Origin: Nitrospirae bacterium GWC2_56_14
GTDB taxonomy: Bacteria; Nitrospirota; UBA9217
DNA length: 19,453 nucleotides
NCBI GenBank assembly: GCA_001803705.1
Contig: MHDY01000103.1
Location: 1 to 19,453, forward strand
Direction of reading: 5' to 3'
Shown: piece by piece, positions 7,369 through 14,282 of the stretch
How the letters are laid out: the number at the start of each line of letters is the position of its first letter
Numbering within the stretch: the stretch's first letter is position 1
The notes under the pieces: generated by a model
Seen by the model: only the letters and a program-made list of their open reading frames with translations
What the model was told of the DNA's origin: nothing
Database searches by the model: none
Made by a program: the position numbers and the translations under genes

Positions 7369-8274
7369 TTGTCCGAAAAAGTGCAAATAGGCGGCCAGGC
7401 GGTTCTCGAAGGCGTCATGATGCGGTCGCCCCATGCCTTTACCGTTGCGGTGCGCAAGGGTGGAAAGCCCGACGCCGGGATCGCCATCTTTCGCCAGACC
7501 ATCCGGCCCATCGGAGAACGCTTTCCGTTCCTGAAGACCAGGATCGTCCGGGGATCGGCTGCGCTCTTTGAGGCCATGTGGCTCGGCATCCGGGCGCTGA
7601 ACTTTTCGGCCAACGAAGCCCTCGAAAGCGAAGACGGGAAGAAAGAGGAGATCGGGCCGCTTGCCATGGCCGGCACCATGATCGTGGCGCTCGCCTTTTC
7701 TCTCGGGCTGTTCCTGGCGCTCCCGCTCCTGCTCACCAGCCTGCTCGGCTCCCAGTATGCGGCGGTCAACCGGCACAGCATCCTCTTCAACCTCACCGAC
7801 GGCGCCTTCCGCGTGGTCCTGTTCCTGGGATACGTGTCGGGCATCTCCTATATGAAGGACATCCGCCGGGTCTTCGAGTATCACGGCGCCGAACACAAGG
7901 CCATCGCAGCTTACGAGGCCGGGGTGGAGCTTACGGTGGAGAACGCCAGGCCTTACTCCCGCATTCACCCGCGCTGCGGCACCAGTTTTTTGCTGACCGT
8001 GGTCGTCATCTCCATTGCCCTGTTCTCGCTCGTTCCGGGATCCTGGCCCTTCTGGGCAAAAGCAGCTTCCCGGATCGTGCTGCTTCCCGTGATCGCCGGC
8101 CTGGGGTATGAGTTCATCAAATACAGCGCCAAACAGTGCGACAACCCGCTGATCCGGAAACTGATGCAGCCGGGCCTCTGGCTGCAGCGCCTCACGACGC
8201 GGGAACCGTCGGATGACCAGATCGAAGTGGCCATCACGGCGATGCGTGAAGCCCTCGCCATGGAACCCCGCTAA
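7369..8274 (+). CDS. DUF1385 family membrane protein (YqhQ-like)
   Basis: This is an integral membrane protein of unknown biochemical role. The 301 residues start at a TTG (7369). The encoded MSEKVQIGGQAVLEGVMMRSP is the typical DUF1385 N-terminus, and the next in-frame ATG would cut through the conserved EGVMMR. Hydrophobic segments lie around residues 98-125, 140-162, 200-220 and 228-248. HGAEHKAI near 165 and HPRCGTSF near 198 are conserved family motifs with possible metal-ligand His and Cys residues. It sits between rpmE and prfA, a common placement for the family, but this does not reveal function. The Shine-Dalgarno is weak (GTGAGG). The terminator hairpin begins inside the last codons. 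Confidence 0.9.
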   Translation: MSEKVQIGGQAVLEGVMMRSPHAFTVAVRKGGKPDAGIAIFRQTIRPIGERFPFLKTRIVRGSAALFEAMWLGIRALNFSANEALESEDGKKEEIGPLAMAGTMIVALAFSLGLFLALPLLLTSLLGSQYAAVNRHSILFNLTDGAFRVVLFLGYVSGISYMKDIRRVFEYHGAEHKAIAAYEAGVELTVENARPYSRIHPRCGTSFLLTVVVISIALFSLVPGSWPFWAKAASRIVLLPVIAGLGYEFIKYSAKQCDNPLIRKLMQPGLWLQRLTTREPSDDQIEVAITAMREALAMEPR

Positions 8275-8287
8275 GGCGGGGTTTTTT
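8264..8287 (+). terminator. Intrinsic terminator overlapping the DUF1385 stop codon
   Basis: AACCCCGC (8264-8271) pairs with GCGGGGTT (8276-8283) over a TAAG loop, followed by six T. The loop contains the TAA stop codon of the DUF1385 gene. It is a strong, compact terminator, so prfA downstream probably needs its own promoter or read-through. Confidence 0.88.
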
Positions 8288-8306
8288 GTTGGAGCAAAAA
8301 GGCGTC

Positions 8307-8415
8307 TCTCGCAAAGCGCGCAAAGGACGCCAAGAAAATCCTAAACCACGACTTGCTTTTGGTTTTAAAACAGAAAAGATTTTGATTCAAGGTTCTCTTT
8401 GCGAGCTTTGCGAGA
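8307..8415. repeat. Long inverted repeat with CTCGCAAAG units before prfA
   Basis: CTCGCAAAGCGCGCAAAG (8308-8325) matches the reverse complement of 8397-8414 at 17 of 18 positions, and T8307/A8415 add a pair. Each arm contains two copies of a nonamer-like unit (CTCGCAAAG, CGCGCAAAG). The inner sequence is AT-rich and partly complementary (AAAATC 8335-8340 with GATTTT 8379-8384), so the roughly 109-bp element could fold as one large hairpin. It fills most of the 184-bp DUF1385-prfA spacer and resembles a small non-autonomous repeat. Confidence 0.7.
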
Positions 8416-8458
8416 AATATTCTTGCCCTTTTGAGCAGAAATTGATTTACAACTGACT

Positions 8459-9526
8459 ATGCTAAGAAAACTGGAAGCTGTTGCAGAAAAATACGACGAG
8501 CTGACCAGGCTCCTGTCCGACCCGGGCGTTGCTGCCAACCATCAGCAATACCAGAAGTACTCCCGGGAGCGGTCGGATATTGAAGACGTGGTGAACCACT
8601 ACCGCGCCTACAAGGACCTGGAAAAGCAGATCAGTGAAGCAGGCGAGATCACCAACGACAAGCAGTCCGACCCCGAACTGCGCGCCATGGCCGAAGCAGA
8701 GCTCAAGGAGCTTTCGCCGAAGATCGCGCAGATGGAGCAGGAGCTGCGGCTCATGCTGGTGCCCAAGGACCCGCGTGACGACCGGAACGTCTTTCTTGAG
8801 ATCCGCGCGGGCGCAGGCGGAGACGAGGCCGGCCTCTTTGCCGCGGAGCTTTTCCGCATGTACTCCCGCTATTCCGAAAAGAAGCGCTGGAAGCTCACCC
8901 TCCTCGACATGAGCACCACCGGCGTGGGCGGGGCAAAAGAAGTGATCGCCCAGATCCAGGGCAAGGGCGTGTTCAGCAGGCTCAAATACGAGAGCGGCGT
9001 GCACCGGGTACAGCGCGTGCCGGCAACGGAATCCGCCGGCAGGATCCATACTTCGACGGTGACCGTGGCGGTGCTGCCCGAGGTGGACGATGTTGAAGTG
9101 AATATCGAGCAAAAGGACCTTCGCATAGACACCTACTGCTCCTCAGGCCCCGGCGGCCAGTGCGTGAACACCACCTACTCGGCGGTTCGCATCACGCACA
9201 TCCCGACCAACGAGGTCGTCGCGGTCCAGGACGAACGCTCGCAGCTGAAAAACCGCGAGAAGGCCATGAAGATCCTTAAATCCCGTTTGCTCGAAAAAGA
9301 ACGGGCCCGGCAGGATGCCGAGACCGCCCAGGATCGCAAGTCCCAGGTCGGATCAGGCGAACGCAGCGAAAAGATCAGGACCTACAATTTTCCGCAGAGC
9401 CGCGTGACCGACCATCGCATCGGTTTGTCGCTCTACCGGCTTGATGCGGTCATGGACGGCGATCTCGATGAGTTCATCGACGGACTGACTTCGGCAACGA
9501 ATGCGGAACGGCTGAAAAACCTCTGA
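8459..9526 (+). CDS. prfA: Peptide chain release factor 1 (RF1)
   Basis: RF1 recognises UAA and UAG in the ribosomal A site and triggers peptide release. The 355 residues are full length. The stop-codon recognition tripeptide appears as PAT in HRVQRVPATESAGR. The catalytic GGQ is G232-G233-Q234 in SSGPGGQCVNTTYSAVRITH. Residue 235 is Cys, where His or Ser is more usual. The N-terminal coiled-coil and PCRF domain precede these. The start ATG 8459 has no clear Shine-Dalgarno. A large inverted repeat lies 44 bp upstream. prmC, whose product methylates the GGQ glutamine, follows directly. Confidence 0.97.
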   Translation: MLRKLEAVAEKYDELTRLLSDPGVAANHQQYQKYSRERSDIEDVVNHYRAYKDLEKQISEAGEITNDKQSDPELRAMAEAELKELSPKIAQMEQELRLMLVPKDPRDDRNVFLEIRAGAGGDEAGLFAAELFRMYSRYSEKKRWKLTLLDMSTTGVGGAKEVIAQIQGKGVFSRLKYESGVHRVQRVPATESAGRIHTSTVTVAVLPEVDDVEVNIEQKDLRIDTYCSSGPGGQCVNTTYSAVRITHIPTNEVVAVQDERSQLKNREKAMKILKSRLLEKERARQDAETAQDRKSQVGSGERSEKIRTYNFPQSRVTDHRIGLSLYRLDAVMDGDLDEFIDGLTSATNAERLKNL

Positions 9527-9530
9527 ACCA

Positions 9531-9586
9531 TTTCGGATTGCGGATTTCGGATTAGAACCTCGACCCATGATTTCACAATCCGCAAT
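9531..9586. repeat. Inverted/direct repeat ATTGCGGATT in the prfA-prmC spacer
   Basis: ATTGCGGATT (9537-9546) is the exact reverse complement of AATCCGCAAT (9577-9586). TTTCGGATT also occurs twice (9531-9539 and 9545-9553) with a 14-bp period. The element fills nearly the whole 68-bp spacer and ends 8 bp before the TTG start of prmC. It looks like a dispersed extragenic repeat of the GGATTGCGGATTTCGGATT kind. That family resemblance is from memory. Confidence 0.7.
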
Positions 9587-9594
9587 TTAAAAAC

Positions 9595-10455
9595 TTGACC
9601 ATCATTGAAACGATCAACAGGGCAGCCGCGCGGCTGTCGGCACACAAGGTGGACAACGCTCGCTGGGATGCGGAGCTGCTCCTCTGCCATGTACTGGGCC
9701 GCGACCCGGCCTGGCTCCTGGCACACATGCAGGACCGGATCGACGAGCAGTCGCTCAGGCTTTATGAGCGGGTAATCGACCGTCGGGCCGTGCGCGAGCC
9801 CCTCCAGTACATCACGGGCAAACAGGAGTTCTGGGGCCTGCCTTTTAAGGTCACGCCTGATGTACTGATCCCAAGGCCGGAGACCGAGTTCGTTGTTGAA
9901 GCAGCGCTCAAGGCAGTGAGCATGACCATTGCGCCGGTCATCATCGACGTCTGCACCGGTTCCGGCTGCATTGCCATCAGCCTGGCAAAGGAGCTCCTGA
10001 ACGCGCAGGTCTTTGCTACGGATCGATCGGAGCAGGCGCTGGGAATTGCACGGGAGAACGCCCGCATGAACCAGGTCGCTGACCGCATCCGGTTCCTTTT
10101 CGGAGACCTGTTTGCGCCGGTCAAGGAACTGGACCTTCGCGGGAAAGTTGATGTAATAGCAGCGAACCCGCCCTATATTCCCATGGGCGACCTGGCTGCG
10201 CTTCAGCCCGAGGTCAGGGATTTCGAGCCGGAGATGGCGCTTATAGCCGGGCCTCAAGGGACCGAGATCGGGACAGCGATCATAGAGCAGGCGCCGGCAT
10301 TCCTGAAAAAGGGCGGCGCGCTCATCATGGAAATGGGCATGGGCCAGACTGCCGGGTTCAGCTCCATCATCAAAGATACCGGGGACTACAAAACGATCGA
10401 GATCATCAAGGACCTTGCAGGAATTGAGCGGGTCCTTGTAGCAAGAAAGGCGTAG
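9595..10455 (+). CDS. prmC: Peptide chain release factor N5-glutamine methyltransferase
   Basis: It uses S-adenosylmethionine to methylate the glutamine of the GGQ motif in RF1 and RF2. The 286 residues comprise an N-terminal helical release-factor-binding domain (about 1-80, with DAELLLCHVLGRD) and a Rossmann methyltransferase domain. VIDVCTGSGCIAISLA is the SAM-binding loop, and N191-P192-P193-Y194 is the diagnostic NPPY catalytic motif. The start is a TTG at 9595. An in-frame TGA at 9568 leaves no ATG or GTG upstream, and no ATG follows early enough. There is no Shine-Dalgarno because the prfA-prmC repeat occupies that position, so translation may depend on coupling to prfA or be weak. Confidence 0.95.
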   Translation: MTIIETINRAAARLSAHKVDNARWDAELLLCHVLGRDPAWLLAHMQDRIDEQSLRLYERVIDRRAVREPLQYITGKQEFWGLPFKVTPDVLIPRPETEFVVEAALKAVSMTIAPVIIDVCTGSGCIAISLAKELLNAQVFATDRSEQALGIARENARMNQVADRIRFLFGDLFAPVKELDLRGKVDVIAANPPYIPMGDLAALQPEVRDFEPEMALIAGPQGTEIGTAIIEQAPAFLKKGGALIMEMGMGQTAGFSSIIKDTGDYKTIEIIKDLAGIERVLVARKA

Positions 10456-10473
10456 CCGTAAGCATACAGGATT

Positions 10474-10504
10474 CTGACTACTGGCTCCTGTCTCCTGGCT
10501 ACTG
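10474..10504 (+). repeat. Four tandem CTGRCTN heptamers in the murA leader
   Basis: CTGACTA, CTGGCTC, CTGTCTC and CTGGCTA follow one another without gaps, plus a partial CTG. The same heptamer family occurs upstream of hisG (13217-13244, with its complement at 13161-13188). The array ends 8 bp before the murA ATG, where a ribosome binding site would normally be. Confidence 0.75.
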
Positions 10505-10512
10505 TTTTCATC

Positions 10513-11760
10513 ATGAAATCAATCTACATCAACGGCGGAAAAAAACTGAGCGGCGAAGTATCGATCAGCGGCGCAAAGAACGCTGCGCTCCCGATCCTTG
10601 CGGCAGGCCTTTTGTGCGGCGGAAAACATCGCATAACGAACGTGCCGCAGCTGGCCGACGTAACCACCTTCGGCAGGATCCTCCAGAACATGGGGATCGC
10701 CTTCGAGCGACAGGGCCACGAGATCACCATCGACTCCACGGGCCTTACGAACCCCGAAGCGCCTTATGATCTCGTGCGCACCATGCGCGCTTCGGTGCTC
10801 GTGCTGGGGCCGTTGGTAGCTCGCATGGGCAAGGCGCGGGTCTCGCTGCCGGGCGGGTGCGCCATCGGCGCCCGGCCCATCAACCTGCATCTCATGGGAC
10901 TTGAAAAACTGGGAGCAACCGTCGAGATCGAGCACGGCTATGTCGTGGCAAGCGCGAAAAAGCTGCGCGGCGCCCATATCTGCTTCGATACCGTGACGGT
11001 CACCGGCACCGAGAACCTCATGATGGCAGCCGCCCTTGCCGAGGGAGAGACCACGCTGGAGAATGCGGCGAGAGAGCCCGAGATCGTCGACCTCGCTCAT
11101 GCGCTCATACAGATGGGTGCGAAGATCGAAGGAGCGGGAACCGACGTTATCAGGATCCAGGGCGTCGAGAACCTCCGGCCCATGGACTATACGGTCATGC
11201 CCGATCGGATCGAGACCGGCACCTTTGTGATCGCTGCTGCTATTACGAACGGTGATATTTTGATCAAGAATTGCTTCGCAGGCCACCTTGACGCGGTCAT
11301 CTCGAAAGTGACCGAGGCAGGCGCCATCGTGACCGCAACGGACCATACGATCCATGTACAGGGCCAGCGCGTAATCCGGCCCGTAAACGTAAAAACGCTC
11401 GAATACCCGGGATTCCCCACGGACATGCAGGCCCAGATCATGAGCCTTATGGCGCTGGCAGACGGCGCAAGCATGATCAACGAGACCATTTTCGAGAACC
11501 GCTTCACCCATGTTGCCGAGCTCCGCAGAATGGGCGCTGATATCCAGACAGACGGACGCACGGCCATTATCAAAGGCGTGCCGAAGCTGTCGGCAGCGCC
11601 GGTCATGGCAACGGACCTCCGGGCGAGCGCGTCGCTCATCCTGGCAGGCCTCGCTGCCGAAGGGCAGACCGTCATTTCGCGCATCTACCATCTCGACCGC
11701 GGATATGACAATATCGAGCAGAAGCTGTCGGCGCTCGGAGCGGACATCAGAAGAGCATAG
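10513..11760 (+). CDS. murA: UDP-N-acetylglucosamine 1-carboxyvinyltransferase
   Basis: This is the first committed cytoplasmic step of peptidoglycan synthesis: it transfers enolpyruvate from PEP to UDP-GlcNAc. The 415 residues are full length. K22-N23 in SGAKNAALPILAAG bind substrate. C116 in LPGGCAIGARPINLHL is the catalytic cysteine and the target of fosfomycin; some lineages have Asp here and are naturally resistant. Later MPDRIETGTF and PGFPTDMQAQ are family signatures. The ATG 10513 has no recognisable Shine-Dalgarno, since CTGGCTA repeats and TTTTCATC precede it. It follows prmC by 57 bp. Confidence 0.97.
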   Translation: MKSIYINGGKKLSGEVSISGAKNAALPILAAGLLCGGKHRITNVPQLADVTTFGRILQNMGIAFERQGHEITIDSTGLTNPEAPYDLVRTMRASVLVLGPLVARMGKARVSLPGGCAIGARPINLHLMGLEKLGATVEIEHGYVVASAKKLRGAHICFDTVTVTGTENLMMAAALAEGETTLENAAREPEIVDLAHALIQMGAKIEGAGTDVIRIQGVENLRPMDYTVMPDRIETGTFVIAAAITNGDILIKNCFAGHLDAVISKVTEAGAIVTATDHTIHVQGQRVIRPVNVKTLEYPGFPTDMQAQIMSLMALADGASMINETIFENRFTHVAELRRMGADIQTDGRTAIIKGVPKLSAAPVMATDLRASASLILAGLAAEGQTVISRIYHLDRGYDNIEQKLSALGADIRRA

Positions 11761-11770
11761 GAAACAAAGA

Positions 11771-11830
11771 AACGGAGAGGGGGCGAGCGGGTGAACCGGT
11801 GAAGACCAAATCACTCCCCGACTCTCCGGT
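11771..11830. repeat. Imperfect inverted repeat (CGGAGAG...CTCTCCG) before hisD
   Basis: AACGGAGAGGGGGCGAG (from 11771) is partly complementary to CCCCGACTCTCCGGTT (to about 11831), sharing CGGAGAG/CTCTCCG and a GGGG/CCCC block. The middle holds GTGAACCGGTGA, itself near-palindromic. The element occupies most of the 99-bp murA-hisD spacer. No T-tract follows, so termination is not indicated. Confidence 0.55.
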
Positions 11831-11859
11831 TCATAATTCTTACCAAAGAGAAAAAACAT

Positions 11860-13152
11860 ATGAAGATCTTCGATTCACAGCACCAGGACATCGCATCAGA
11901 GCTTAAACGGATCATCAACCGCGGTGAAACTGCGACCGACGAAGTTGCCGTCGTGGTAAAAGAGGTTGTGGAGCGCGTGCGCAAGGAAGGCGATCCGGCC
12001 CTGCTTGAATACACGGAGAAGTTCGACCGGGTGGCCCTTACGCTTAAGGACATTAAAGTAACGCCGCAGGAGATCAAGGACGCCTACAGCCACGTTGACC
12101 AGAAAAAGGTGGACGCCCTGAAGCTTGCTGCAACGAACATCCGTTCCTTTCACGAGAAGCAGAAGATCAGCTCCTGGGTCAACCAGGAAGCTGACGGCGT
12201 CATTCTGGGCCAGCTCGCGCGACCGATCCGCAGCGCCGGGGTCTATGTGCCCGGCGGCAAGGCCTGCTACCCGTCATCAGTGCTTATGAACGTCATCCCT
12301 GCCAAGGTCGCGGGTGTGGAACAGCTCATCATGTGCTCTCCTGTTCCGGGAGGAAACCTGAACCCCTACATCCTGGTTGCAGCGGACATCGCCGGCGTCA
12401 GCGAGATCTACAAGATCGGCGGAGCCCAGGCCATCGCAGCCATGGCCTACGGCACGGCAACGATCCCGAAGGTCGACAAGATCGTAGGCCCGGGCAACAT
12501 TTATGTAGCAACTGCTAAAAGATACGTCTTCGGCCAGGTGGACATCGACATGATCGCCGGACCGAGCGAGATCCTGGTCATTGCCGACGACAGCGCTGAT
12601 CCGGCCTTCGTAGCCGCAGACCTGCTCTCGCAGGCTGAACACGATGAGCTCGCGTCGTCGATCCTGGTCACCACCTCGCCGGTGCTTGCAGAGAAGGTCA
12701 ATGCTGAAGTGGAGCGCCAGCTCGCGAACCTTTCGCGAAAAGAGATCGCCCGCAAAGCCATTGACCGCTTTGGAGCCATCGTGCTGGTCAAGACCCTGCA
12801 GGAGGCTGCCGACGCGTCGAACTCCATTGCCCCGGAACACCTCGAGCTTGCCGTGGAAAAACCCTTTGACCTTCTGGCGCTGATCAAGAACGCAGGCGCC
12901 ATTTTCCTCGGCCATTACACGCCCGAGTCCGTGGGAGACTATATTGCCGGACCGAACCATGTGCTCCCGACCGGAGGCACCGCTCGTTTCTTCTCCCCCC
13001 TGTCCACGGACAGTTTTATGAAGAAATCAAGCCTGATCTTCTATACCAAAGAAGGCCTGCACAAGGTTGCCGAGGCCGTAATGCAGATCGCCGATGTGGA
13101 AGGCCTGGAAGCGCACGGGAATACTATCCGGATCAGGATGGCGAAGAAGTAA
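11860..13152 (+). CDS. hisD: Histidinol dehydrogenase
   Basis: It carries out the last two steps of histidine synthesis, oxidising L-histidinol to histidine with two NAD+. The 430 residues are full length. Q258 and H261 in SQAEHDELAS are zinc ligands or substrate contacts, and E326-H327 in PEHLELAVEKPFD are the catalytic pair, almost at the E. coli numbering. VYVPGGKACYPSSVLMN and GPGNIYVATAKR are further family signatures. The start ATG 11860 has only a weak purine stretch (AAAGAG) ahead. Here hisD precedes hisG, with a 115-bp repeat-bearing spacer between them. Confidence 0.97.
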   Translation: MKIFDSQHQDIASELKRIINRGETATDEVAVVVKEVVERVRKEGDPALLEYTEKFDRVALTLKDIKVTPQEIKDAYSHVDQKKVDALKLAATNIRSFHEKQKISSWVNQEADGVILGQLARPIRSAGVYVPGGKACYPSSVLMNVIPAKVAGVEQLIMCSPVPGGNLNPYILVAADIAGVSEIYKIGGAQAIAAMAYGTATIPKVDKIVGPGNIYVATAKRYVFGQVDIDMIAGPSEILVIADDSADPAFVAADLLSQAEHDELASSILVTTSPVLAEKVNAEVERQLANLSRKEIARKAIDRFGAIVLVKTLQEAADASNSIAPEHLELAVEKPFDLLALIKNAGAIFLGHYTPESVGDYIAGPNHVLPTGGTARFFSPLSTDSFMKKSSLIFYTKEGLHKVAEAVMQIADVEGLEAHGNTIRIRMAKK

Positions 13153-13160
13153 TAAAAAAG

Positions 13161-13244
13161 GAGCCAGAAGTCAGGAGTCAGGAGTCAGAAGAAGGGCTTG
13201 TTATCATGCTTTTATTCTGGCTTCTGGCTACTGGCTCCTGACTT
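13161..13244. repeat. Inverted array of heptamers (GAGYCAG / CTGGCTN) between hisD and hisG
   Basis: The left arm holds four tandem heptamers (GAGCCAG, AAGTCAG, GAGTCAG, GAGTCAG; 13161-13188). The right arm holds four complementary heptamers (CTGGCTT, CTGGCTA, CTGGCTC, CTGACTT; 13217-13244). A 28-nt centre separates them. The unit period of 7 and the imperfect copies allow pairing in several registers. The right arm has the same orientation and unit as the murA leader array. Confidence 0.8.
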
Positions 13245-13267
13245 CTTGAAACATACAAGGAGATATC

Positions 13268-14188
13268 ATGCCTGCAAAAACAAAAAAAGCGACAAAGAAA
13301 AAACCCTCGACTGAGACACCCAAACTCAAGCTCGGCCTGCCGAAAGGCAGTCTCCAGGAGTCGACCTTCAAGCTCTTTGGCAAGGCAGGATACCGGGTAC
13401 AGGTCAGCTCACGGAGCTACTACCCGACCATCGACGACCAGCACATCGACTGCACGCTCGTCCGCGCCCAGGAAATGGCGCGCTATGTTGATATCGGGAT
13501 CTTCGACGTGGGGCTCACCGGCAAAGACTGGATCCTTGAACAGAACGCCGACGTGGTCGAGGTCGCCGAACTCCGCTACGCAAAGGGCGGCCTGAACCCC
13601 GTACGCTGGGTCGTGGCCGTGCCGGAAGATTCGCCCATCAAGTCTGTCAAGGACCTGAAAGGCAAGCGCATCGCAACAGAGCTCGTAGGCTACACCAAGC
13701 GGTATCTCAAATCCAAGGGAGTCACCGCCGACATCGAGTTCTCCTGGGGGGCTACTGAAGTAAAGCCGCCGCGCCTGGCCGACGCCATCGTGGAGCTTAC
13801 CGAGACCGGCAGCTCACTCCGCGCGAACAACCTCCGCATCGTCGAGGTCATGCTTGAGTCCACAACCCGGCTCATCGCGAACAAAAAGGCCTGGAACGAC
13901 CCCTGGAAACGGAAAAAGATCGAAAGCATGGCCATGCTGCTCCAGGGTGCGCTGGCTGCCGAGGAAAAGGTCGGATTGAAGATGAACGCGCCCAAAGCGA
14001 GCCTGAAGGAGATTTGCGGCCTCCTTCCGTCGATGCACGCGCCCACGATTTCGCACCAGACCGACCCCGAGTGGGTGAGCCTCGAGGTCATCCTCGACGA
14101 AAAAGTTGCCCGCGACCTGATCCCCCGGCTGAAGCGCCGCGGAGCTTCGGGGATCGTTGAGTATCCCCTGAACAAGGTCATATCGTAA
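13268..14188 (+). CDS. hisG: ATP phosphoribosyltransferase, long form with C-terminal regulatory domain
   Basis: It catalyses the first step of histidine synthesis, joining ATP and PRPP. The 306 residues mark the long form (HisG_L), which carries its own ACT-like C-terminal domain for histidine feedback and does not need HisZ. The N-terminus has a Lys-rich extension of about 18 residues ahead of LKLGLPKGSLQEST. LRYAKGG and DAIVELTETGSSLRANNLRI (substrate-binding region) are visible. LPSMHAPTISHQTDPEWVSLEVI marks the regulatory domain. ATG 13268 has a good AAGGAG. A strong terminator follows, closing the plus-strand run. Confidence 0.95.
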   Translation: MPAKTKKATKKKPSTETPKLKLGLPKGSLQESTFKLFGKAGYRVQVSSRSYYPTIDDQHIDCTLVRAQEMARYVDIGIFDVGLTGKDWILEQNADVVEVAELRYAKGGLNPVRWVVAVPEDSPIKSVKDLKGKRIATELVGYTKRYLKSKGVTADIEFSWGATEVKPPRLADAIVELTETGSSLRANNLRIVEVMLESTTRLIANKKAWNDPWKRKKIESMAMLLQGALAAEEKVGLKMNAPKASLKEICGLLPSMHAPTISHQTDPEWVSLEVILDEKVARDLIPRLKRRGASGIVEYPLNKVIS

Positions 14189-14204
14189 CAGAGATCTAGA
14201 CACG

Positions 14205-14231
14205 AAAGGCGGCCATTTGGCCGCCTTTTTT
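14205..14231 (+). terminator. Intrinsic terminator after hisG
   Basis: AAAGGCGGCC (14205-14214) pairs with GGCCGCCTTT (14219-14228) over an ATTT loop, with a T-run to 14231. It ends the rho-hisG strand run and faces the convergent DUF294 gene. Confidence 0.9.
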
Positions 14232-14282
14232 ATTTCAAGAGAGCGAAAAAACTCGTATTGCGCCCTGCGAACCCCCGCGCAA

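Noticed and set aside
6823..7968. Minus-strand open frame of 381 codons over the rho end, rpmE and DUF1385
   Set aside because: It spans three clear plus-strand genes and a terminator, so it is a shadow frame.
10519..11859. Minus-strand open frame of 446 codons covering murA
   Set aside because: It is antisense to murA with no ribosome binding site logic and low-complexity His/Arg/Asp-rich translation.
13161..13244. Possible CRISPR array
   Set aside because: The units are 7 bp, contiguous and inverted, with no spacers of regular length and no cas genes nearby.
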